The notes under the pieces were generated by a model. That model saw only the letters and a program-made list of their open reading frames with translations, made no database searches and had not been told where the DNA came from. Positions 1 to 5,216 of a DNA stretch of 5,216 nt are shown here, piece by piece (the stretch's first letter is position 1; every line of letters begins with the position of its first letter). The translations under genes were made by a program, and so were the position numbers. Origin of the DNA: Micavibrio sp. (GTDB lineage Bacteria; Pseudomonadota; Alphaproteobacteria; Micavibrionales; Micavibrionaceae); NCBI GenBank assembly GCA_027051315.1, contig JALTZE010000064.1, positions 1-5,216 of the forward strand, in the 5' to 3' direction.

Positions 1-231
1 CAAAAACAGCGTATAGCTATTGCGCGAGCTATTGTTAATAAACCTGAAATCCTGCTTTTAGATGAAGCTACAAGTGCACTTGATACAAGGACACAAAAGG
101 AACTATTATCTACTTTTAAAAGATTATCTAAAAAAATGATGGTTATTATGGTATCACATAGTGAGATGGCTCTTAAATACTCCGAGCAAATTATTAGAAT
201 TAAAAATGGCAAAATAAAAAATAATGAGTAG
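1..231 (+). CDS. ABC transporter ATP-binding domain, C-terminal fragment (5' end outside window)
   Basis: This is the last 76 residues of a nucleotide-binding domain, read in frame 1 from the window edge to a TAG stop. It begins just after where the LSGG signature would be (QKQRIAIARA). The Walker B motif with catalytic glutamate follows (ILLLDEATSALD, residues 17-28, including the D-loop SALD), and then the switch histidine in VSHS (H53). The EATSALD wording and the short tail after the H-loop are typical of B-type exporters such as MsbA- or PglK-like lipid and glycan flippases, where the ATPase is fused behind a membrane domain. That membrane part is not visible here, so a stand-alone ATPase cannot be excluded. 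The stop overlaps the next gene by 8 bases, which suggests co-translation with the acyltransferase. By context the cargo may be a glycan or lipid-linked sugar, but this is inference. The ATPase identity is secure; the substrate is unknown. Confidence 0.93.
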   Translation, partial: QKQRIAIARAIVNKPEILLLDEATSALDTRTQKELLSTFKRLSKKMMVIMVSHSEMALKYSEQIIRIKNGKIKNNE

Positions 232-2221
232 AATAACGTATAGACCTGATATTGATGGCATAAGAGGAGTCGCTGTTTTATTTGTTGTGCTCTACCATGC
301 TGATATTACATTTATAAGTGGTGGGTTTATCGGTGTTGATGTCTTTTTTGTTATATCAGGATATTTAATCACCTCCATTATATTAAAAGATTGTAAAGAT
401 AATCAATTTAAAATACTTAATTTCTGGAAAAGACGTATAAGGCGTATACTTCCTGCATTGTTGAGTATGATGCTTTTTTGTTTAATCGTTGGCTATTTTC
501 TATATTTGCCAGAAGATTTTAAGAATCTAGGACAGCAGGTATTTTCACAAACTTTTTTTGCTTCTAATATTCTATTTTATTTACAATCTGGTTATTTTGA
601 CAGTGCCAATGAAACTAAACCATTATTACATACTTGGTCACTTGCTGTAGAAGAGCAATTTTATTTTTTCTTTCCTGTTGCATTATATATTGCATGGAAA
701 TTCTTTCGAAAATACGTAGTCCACATTATTGTTTTGGTATTTATTTTATCCTTTGTATTTAGTATTTATGGTGTTGCACATCACCCTTCTGCAACATTTT
801 ACATGCTTCCTACTCGTGCATGGGAGCTTCTTATCGGAAGTTTGATTGTTTTTCTTCCTTCTATTCCTATATCATCTTTAATATTTAGATTTTTTTTAGG
901 ATTCGCAGGAGTCTGTGCTTTATTACTTCCTGCTTTCTTATACACTTCTGAAACGGCTTTTCCTGGTCTTGCAGCTTTACCAGTTTGTGTAGGGACAGCT
1001 ATTTTAATCTGGCTTCATAAAAATAATGAAACTCCTATAAAAAAAATACTTGCTTGGAAACCTTTTGTTTTTATTGGTTTAATTTCTTACTCATGGTATC
1101 TATGGCATTGGCCTAGCATAGTTTTTACTAAATATTACTTTTATGAAGGTGCTCCTCTAACTATTTTAATCATAGCTATTTTAATAAGCTTTATTATGGC
1201 AATTTTTTCATGGAAATTTATAGAGCAACCATTTCGTAATACAGAAACAGTCTTATTTAAAAAACCAGTTATATTATTATATAGTTTAGTGTTTATGGGT
1301 ATATTAGGAATGCTAAGTTTTCTTACTGATATTCATAAAAACTCAATATCCCCTTCTGTTTTAAAATATGCTGCAGGTGTAAATGATATTAACCCTCGTA
1401 GAGATGAATGTCATTACTCAAACATAGAAAAATTACTAGAAAATGGTCCATGCTTTATAAATAAACAAAAAACATTACCAATAACTTTTTTAAGTTTTGG
1501 AGATAGTTTTTCAACAACGCTACAACCTGTTTTAGAAAATCTCTCTCAAAAATACAATATTAGTGGACAACAAGCATCTTATAGCTCTTGCCCACCTGTA
1601 TTTGGCATTAATAGAAAGGCTCATGCTAAAAGCTTAGAACAATACCAATGTATGGAATTTAATAATGCTGTGCTTGACTTTATTAAAAAGAATAAAGTTA
1701 AACATGTTATCTTATTTGCTCGATGGTCAGCATATATGCATGAATATCCTGTTTTTACTAAGGATAGCGTAGTTAAAGACTCACGCATTCTTTTTAAAGA
1801 AAAGCTTATTAAAACAATTGATATTTTAAATAAACTTGGCATAAAGGTCTGGATTATTAAACAACCACCAGAACATCAATTAGATGTTCCATTGTCACTA
1901 GCACGAGCACTCAGAATGAATAAAAATATTAATGATTTACAAATAAATTTTTCAAATTACTTGGAGCGCCAGAAAGAAATTAGTGAGATTTTTTCCTTAA
2001 TCGAGAAGGATATGTCAGGTTCTAAAAATGTTAGCTTCATTGACCCTGCAAAAATGCTTTGTGCTAATAAAAATACGTGTATTATTGAACATGATGGTTA
2101 TTCTTTATATAGGGATAAATATCATTTGTCTCAGTATGGTGTTGCGTTTATATCACCATTATTTGAAGAGATGTTTCAAGAATTTGCAAAAATAAAGATG
2201 AAAAAGAATGCTCCTAAATAA
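224..2221 (+). CDS. Membrane O-acyltransferase with C-terminal SGNH domain (OafA/YrhL type)
   Basis: This 665-residue protein is the usual length for an acyltransferase-3 (AT3)-SGNH fusion, which transfers acetyl or similar acyl groups to surface glycans. The AT3 part covers about residues 5-340. It has the R-x10-H motif (R14, H25), GVDVFFVISGYLI (37-49), a basic RRIRRILP loop (70-77), HTWSLAVEEQFY (136-147), RAWELLIG (198-205), SYSWYLWHWP (288-297) and EQPFR (334-338). About ten hydrophobic spans are visible, plus an eleventh near 349-367 leading to the periplasmic SGNH domain. There, FGDS supplies the nucleophile S428, and DKYHLS supplies D631 and H634. Cysteine pairs 396/410, 456/476 and 613/619 could form disulfides. 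The block III asparagine is not obvious; the matching stretch reads FARWSAY (498-504). The ATG at 224 lies 8 bases inside the ABC gene with no strong Shine-Dalgarno, so coupling is likely. The acyl group and target glycan cannot be told from sequence. Confidence 0.93.
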   Translation: MSRITYRPDIDGIRGVAVLFVVLYHADITFISGGFIGVDVFFVISGYLITSIILKDCKDNQFKILNFWKRRIRRILPALLSMMLFCLIVGYFLYLPEDFKNLGQQVFSQTFFASNILFYLQSGYFDSANETKPLLHTWSLAVEEQFYFFFPVALYIAWKFFRKYVVHIIVLVFILSFVFSIYGVAHHPSATFYMLPTRAWELLIGSLIVFLPSIPISSLIFRFFLGFAGVCALLLPAFLYTSETAFPGLAALPVCVGTAILIWLHKNNETPIKKILAWKPFVFIGLISYSWYLWHWPSIVFTKYYFYEGAPLTILIIAILISFIMAIFSWKFIEQPFRNTETVLFKKPVILLYSLVFMGILGMLSFLTDIHKNSISPSVLKYAAGVNDINPRRDECHYSNIEKLLENGPCFINKQKTLPITFLSFGDSFSTTLQPVLENLSQKYNISGQQASYSSCPPVFGINRKAHAKSLEQYQCMEFNNAVLDFIKKNKVKHVILFARWSAYMHEYPVFTKDSVVKDSRILFKEKLIKTIDILNKLGIKVWIIKQPPEHQLDVPLSLARALRMNKNINDLQINFSNYLERQKEISEIFSLIEKDMSGSKNVSFIDPAKMLCANKNTCIIEHDGYSLYRDKYHLSQYGVAFISPLFEEMFQEFAKIKMKKNAPK

Positions 2222-3167
2222 TAGGCTAAAAGTAAATATTTTTACTGAAAATTTAAGTAAAGAAACTTATGCATATCCCTCACTGGAAGCATTTGCAAAA
2301 GGTGTGCAAGCATATGGCGATGACGCTAATCTTATTACCAAATTAAAATATGAAGCTTGTGATATTGCTGTAATATTCGGTGATGTAAGAGAGGGAAAAG
2401 GCAAAGAAAAGCGTATGAGATTCAAAGCAGAAGTTAAGGGAAGGCATATACACCGTGGACTTATAGTTATTGATACAGCAATTCTTACACGTGCAAGTCC
2501 AGTTGGGCATTTATACAGACGTATTGGTATTGATGGGCTTTTACGGGATGAGGCTGATTTTGTAAATAAAGATATGCCGCCAGATAGATGGAATAAAGTG
2601 GCGCATCATGCTAATATAAATGTAAGACCATGGTGTAAAGATGGAAAACATATTGTTATTGCTCTTCAACGCCCTTTGGATGCTAGTTTAAAATTCTCTG
2701 AAAATCGTAGACCTATGCACTATAAAAACTGGCTGATGACACTGGTTAAATCTCTTGAAAAATTTTCAGACATACCCATATATGTGCGCCCTCATCCTGG
2801 TTGTTTTGGGCAACCACTTGAAGAAGAATGGATGCAACTTGTACAAAAAGAATTGCCTGAGTATATTATCTGGGATACAAGGAAGTGCTCTTTTGAAGAA
2901 TTATTAAAAGATTGCATTGCCTGTATTACTTATAATAGTGGTGCTGGGGTTGATGCTGCTATTGCTGGTGTACCAGTAGTAGCATATGATTCTGGAAGTT
3001 TTGCTTGGGATATTGCTATGCACGACGTTTCTATAATTAATAACCCTGTTTTTCCAGAACGAACTCAATGGCTTAATAATTTATCTTATGTTGAATGGAA
3101 TCTAGAGGAAATAGAAAAAGGTCTTCCGTGGAAACATTTAAAACCGTCTCTTCTTAAAAAGGTTTAA
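2208..3167 (+). CDS. KpsC/KpsS-like capsule-synthesis family protein, putative glycosyltransferase
   Basis: This is a soluble-looking 319-residue protein with no signal peptide or membrane span. The motif order recalls the Capsule_synth (KpsC/KpsS) fold. There is a RIGIDGLLRDEADF segment (105-118), then ALQRPLDAS (152-160), which resembles the Q-x-DDAS strand of KpsC. An RPHPG motif follows (194-198), comparable to the nucleotide-binding HP motif. Last comes a glycine-rich C-terminal block, TYNSGAGVDAAIAGVPVVAY (241-260), with SFAWDIA after it, matching the position of KpsC's TSxxGFEALLxGKxV region. It is shorter than KpsS (roughly 400 residues) and about half of two-domain KpsC. Kdo transfer is therefore not assumed; another sugar, or a non-catalytic role, is possible. 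The ATG at 2208 is the only start after an in-frame TGA at 2199-2201, and it lies 14 bases inside the acyltransferase gene. The 3' end overlaps the convergent gene by 30 bases. By eye it is slightly less AT-rich than the acyltransferase gene. The family assignment is moderately sure; the function is inferred. Confidence 0.7.
   Translation: MLLNNRLKVNIFTENLSKETYAYPSLEAFAKGVQAYGDDANLITKLKYEACDIAVIFGDVREGKGKEKRMRFKAEVKGRHIHRGLIVIDTAILTRASPVGHLYRRIGIDGLLRDEADFVNKDMPPDRWNKVAHHANINVRPWCKDGKHIVIALQRPLDASLKFSENRRPMHYKNWLMTLVKSLEKFSDIPIYVRPHPGCFGQPLEEEWMQLVQKELPEYIIWDTRKCSFEELLKDCIACITYNSGAGVDAAIAGVPVVAYDSGSFAWDIAMHDVSIINNPVFPERTQWLNNLSYVEWNLEEIEKGLPWKHLKPSLLKKV
3138..3167. other. Tail-to-tail coding overlap of two convergent genes (30 bases)
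   Basis: Both strands are coding here. The plus strand encodes the last nine residues and TAA stop of the KpsC-like protein (ending LLKKV). The minus strand encodes the last nine residues and TAA stop of the GT4 protein (ending KKRRF). The transcripts of the two gene strings must therefore overlap at their 3' ends by at least this much. Both encoded tails are basic, which may simply reflect the shared AT-rich sequence. Confidence 0.9.
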
Positions 3168-4190
3168 AAATTTAATCCTTATACGTCTAAAAATATTATG
3201 GGTATTATCTTTGCGATATTTTTTATAGGCTCGTAGCATTTGCTCAGCTTTTTCTAAAGAAAAATCAGTATTTCTGTTTTTTTCATGAATATTCATCATA
3301 AAGTCGATATATGATTGTGCTACTTCCTTAAGAGAAGGTAGTGATATTTTTTTTCTGTAACTTTTAATATCAGATGATAATTGGTTTAAAAGAGCAGGTA
3401 TATCTTCTACTTTTGAGAATAAAACCCCACCTTCTCCTATAATCTCTGGATGTCCTCCATCTCGTAAAGCTAATGCTGGGAGACCACAATGCAAAGCCTC
3501 AATCAATGAATTGGAGCAAGGATCTGATTGAGATGCCGTAATAAAAATATCATGCTGCTGCAACATGCCAGCTAATGTTTTACTATCTACTGGAGGTAAG
3601 TGAATAATATTTTTAAATCTTATATTACTATTTCCAACAAAACACATTTCATATTTATTCCAATCCAAATTTTTATCCATCCAATGATAAACTTTAAAAC
3701 CTTTTCTTGGATTAGATGACCATGATGTTGCAACCAATCTAATTTTATTATGTTGTTTTTTCCTATTAATGGGAAAAAACATATTTGTGTCTGGAGCATT
3801 AAAAATGATTTTATATGGATTTTCAATTTTTAATCCTAAACTGCGGCAATGTTCTAAGCACCATTGAGACTGAAAAATAGTTCCGGCAGCAAATAGTTCG
3901 TTGAACTGAAAAATTAGATTATCTGTTCCTTCGTCTTTTCCACGTATCAAAGTCACAGGACCATCAATTCGGTGTATCAACGTTGCATCTGGATTGTTTC
4001 TCATAAAACAAAGAAGGCGTTGTAAATCTTCTATATCACCAAAGTGGTGGCTGTTTACAAGAACTATTTTTGCTTGTTCTAATTCTTCAGCATATAAACC
4101 CTGCTCTCTATATATACGTCGTAAGGCTTTTAGGAACTGATTACCACCACCCCATGGATTTTCTTTAATATCAAAGAAAATATGAATCAT
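3138..4190 (-). CDS. GT4-type glycosyltransferase with polybasic C-terminal tail
   Basis: This 350-residue protein has the two-domain GT-B layout, transferring a sugar from a nucleotide donor to a growing glycan on the cytoplasmic side. The N-terminal domain starts with a first strand, MIHIFFDI, and a glycine-rich acceptor-side loop, PWGGGNQFLKAL (12-23). The second domain begins near residue 150 (RLVATSWSSNPRKGF). It carries the donor-binding block ASQSDPCSNSLIEALHCGLP (219-238) followed by DGGHPEII (244-251). The classical E-x7-E pair appears as D223-x7-E231, so the first acid is aspartate. From about residue 323 the tail is very basic (KKYRK, RRIRIK, KKRRF), which could hold the enzyme at the membrane. 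The start overlaps the preceding gene's stop as ATGA, and a GAAAGGG sequence sits 10 bases upstream. The last nine codons lie antisense to the end of the convergent KpsC-like gene. Donor and acceptor are unknown. Confidence 0.88.
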   Translation of the reverse strand: MIHIFFDIKENPWGGGNQFLKALRRIYREQGLYAEELEQAKIVLVNSHHFGDIEDLQRLLCFMRNNPDATLIHRIDGPVTLIRGKDEGTDNLIFQFNELFAAGTIFQSQWCLEHCRSLGLKIENPYKIIFNAPDTNMFFPINRKKQHNKIRLVATSWSSNPRKGFKVYHWMDKNLDWNKYEMCFVGNSNIRFKNIIHLPPVDSKTLAGMLQQHDIFITASQSDPCSNSLIEALHCGLPALALRDGGHPEIIGEGGVLFSKVEDIPALLNQLSSDIKSYRKKISLPSLKEVAQSYIDFMMNIHEKNRNTDFSLEKAEQMLRAYKKYRKDNTHNIFRRIRIKFLNLFKKRRF

Positions 4191-5216
4191 AAATTTATAG
4201 CCCTTTCATAAAGACTTTTGTACAGAGATGTTACAGCCTCTGGGGTATATGATGTTAAAATTTGATTATAAATATTTTCTGTATTTTTTTGTAGAAATTT
4301 AGTTTTAATATCTTTTTCAATCAGTTTAACGCCTTCTTCAACTGTTTCATATATATTTTCTGTGGGCAAAATATCTGGTGCAATACCGACCTTAGTTGAA
4401 GCTTGTGGACATTGTGCAGCTGCAGCCTCTAAAATTGCGTGAGGTCCTGCCTCGCTACGACTAGTAACAAGGGATAAATCAAGTATATTATAAAGCATAT
4501 TTAATTTGTTTCGATTAAGTGTATTAATACGCATATCATTAAAACAAACCCTATATCCAGCATAACTATATGGTATACCCCGTTCATCTAATATTTTTCG
4601 TATCCAGTGCCGTCTAGGTCCAGCAAGTAAAATGTGAACTGGATATTTTTTTTGATACAAAAAGGTTACTATATCCGCAAAAATATCAGGTCCTTTAACT
4701 AATTTAGGGCTAATTATGGAGTCTGCTGTGCTATCACGCATAAAATTTCCAATAACATAAGCTGTCTTTGGAATTTTTAATTTTTCACGCCAATATGTTA
4801 TTTTTTCTTTTGGTAAAGGTCGAAATAGTTTCGTATTTACTGTATATGGAATAAGAAATACATTTTTCCCCTTTTCTTTAAGTTCTTTTTCTGCAGTATG
4901 TGAGCGTGCAACCCATATATTTACTTTATCAGCGATATTTAAAAAAGAATTACCAAAATTACTTTCGTAACGCTCCCATGCTCCAGATAGATTGCAAATA
5001 ACAGTTTTTTTTTCTAAAGTTGATGTAGGTATTTTTTGTAAAGTTTCCCAATAAACAGAATGTATTATCTCTGAATTGCGTAAAGATACGGTGGAAGCTA
5101 TTTCTTTTGTTGCTTTAATTGTTTGTTTGTAGTCTTCACTTAAAGCCCAGTGATAAGAATCGGCACCAGTCAAATATATCTTAAATTTGTGTTCATTTTT
5201 TTTATTATTAGAAGAT
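4187..5216 (-). CDS. GT4-type glycosyltransferase, 5' end beyond the right edge
   Basis: This is a GT-B glycosyltransferase of at least 342 residues, probably acting on the same glycan as the gene after it. The frame has no stop up to position 5215, and no ATG occurs in frame near the edge. The first possible start, a TTG at 5173, would cut through what looks like the first beta strand (KFKIYLTGADSYHW). I therefore treat the gene as partial, with its start outside the window. Numbering from that TTG, the second domain begins near residue 137, with GNFMRDS at 142-148 and a lysine-containing LVKGPDIFADIV stretch (158-169). LLAGPRRHW is at 182-190. The donor-binding E-x7-E is intact (E241 and E249 in SRSEAGPHAILEAAAAQ), followed by VGIAPDILP (262-270). 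It ends in TGA, overlapping the next gene's ATG by 4 bases. An A9 run on the coding strand encodes E54-K55-K56. The sugar specificity is unknown. Confidence 0.88.
   Translation of the reverse strand, partial: SSNNKKNEHKFKIYLTGADSYHWALSEDYKQTIKATKEIASTVSLRNSEIIHSVYWETLQKIPTSTLEKKTVICNLSGAWERYESNFGNSFLNIADKVNIWVARSHTAEKELKEKGKNVFLIPYTVNTKLFRPLPKEKITYWREKLKIPKTAYVIGNFMRDSTADSIISPKLVKGPDIFADIVTFLYQKKYPVHILLAGPRRHWIRKILDERGIPYSYAGYRVCFNDMRINTLNRNKLNMLYNILDLSLVTSRSEAGPHAILEAAAAQCPQASTKVGIAPDILPTENIYETVEEGVKLIEKDIKTKFLQKNTENIYNQILTSYTPEAVTSLYKSLYERAINL
4201..4207 (-). promoter_or_regulatory. Possible ribosome binding site for the downstream GT4 gene
   Basis: On the minus strand this reads GAAAGGG and ends 10 bases before the ATG at 4190. 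It is inside the coding end of the preceding glycosyltransferase gene. It is purine-rich and partly complementary to the 16S anti-Shine-Dalgarno, with slightly long spacing. It supports the ATG at 4190 as the start, together with the ATGA overlap, so both re-initiation and direct binding are possible. Confidence 0.4.

Noticed and set aside
890..897. T8 run in the acyltransferase gene as a phase-variation switch
   Set aside because: It encodes ordinary membrane-span residues (Phe-Phe-Leu), and runs of this length are expected by chance in DNA this AT-rich.
1621..1842. 73-residue open frame on the minus strand
   Set aside because: It lies entirely antisense within the SGNH domain of the acyltransferase gene, shows no recognisable motif and has no supporting context. 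It is a shadow frame.
3124..3133. Palindrome TTCC-GT-GGAA followed on the minus strand by a T5 run, as a terminator for the leftward genes
   Set aside because: The two-base loop makes the hairpin sterically unfavourable and the stem is only four pairs. It lies in coding sequence and is probably chance.
3136..3168. Inverted repeat TTTAAAACC / GGTTTAAA around the convergent stops, as a bidirectional terminator
   Set aside because: The stem needs a one-base bulge, has only two G-C pairs and a 15-base loop, and no clean U-run follows on either strand. It is too weak to call.
3620..3826. 68-residue open frame on the minus strand
   Set aside because: It is on the same strand as the GT4 gene but in another frame, fully inside it, with no family resemblance. 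It is a shadow frame.
5173..5173. TTG at 5173 as the start of the right-hand GT4 gene
   Set aside because: No Shine-Dalgarno is evident, the frame continues upstream without a stop, and starting there would remove most of the first beta strand.
1..5216. tRNA, rRNA, CRISPR repeats, insertion-sequence ends or riboswitch
   Set aside because: No direct repeat series, terminal inverted repeats, transposase-like protein or cloverleaf pattern was seen, and there is no non-coding space to hold one.

Overview
The window is AT-rich and completely filled with protein-coding sequence. It holds the meeting point of two converging gene strings. All five genes look like surface-polysaccharide (O-antigen, capsule or similar glycan) functions. 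The gene content (an ABC exporter, an OafA-type acyltransferase, a KpsC/KpsS-like protein and two GT4-type glycosyltransferases) suggests a low-GC Gram-negative bacterium, probably proteobacterial. The sequence alone does not allow a genus assignment. There are no RNA genes, insertion sequences, CRISPR arrays or intergenic gaps.

Left, plus strand (1-3167). The window opens inside the ATPase end of an ABC transporter gene (1-231). This overlaps by 8 bases a full-length membrane O-acyltransferase with a fused SGNH domain (224-2221). That gene in turn overlaps by 14 bases a 319-residue protein (2208-3167) whose motif order resembles KpsC/KpsS capsule glycosyltransferases. The overlaps imply one transcript with translational coupling, and its promoter lies left of the window.

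Right, minus strand (5216-3138). Two GT-B glycosyltransferase genes run leftward and are joined by a 4-base ATGA overlap. The upstream one (4187-5216) is open to the right edge, so its true start, and the promoter of this string, are outside the window. The downstream one (3138-4190) ends inside the 3' end of the plus-strand KpsC-like gene, giving a 30-base tail-to-tail coding overlap.

Working model (inference): the glycosyltransferases and the KpsC-like protein assemble or extend a glycan, the ABC transporter moves a glycan or lipid-linked intermediate across the inner membrane, and the acyltransferase O-acylates the product on the periplasmic side. I found no evidence of a wholly new system. 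The points most worth a second look are the small KpsC-like protein, the gap-free convergent layout and the non-standard GT4 motif with a polybasic tail.
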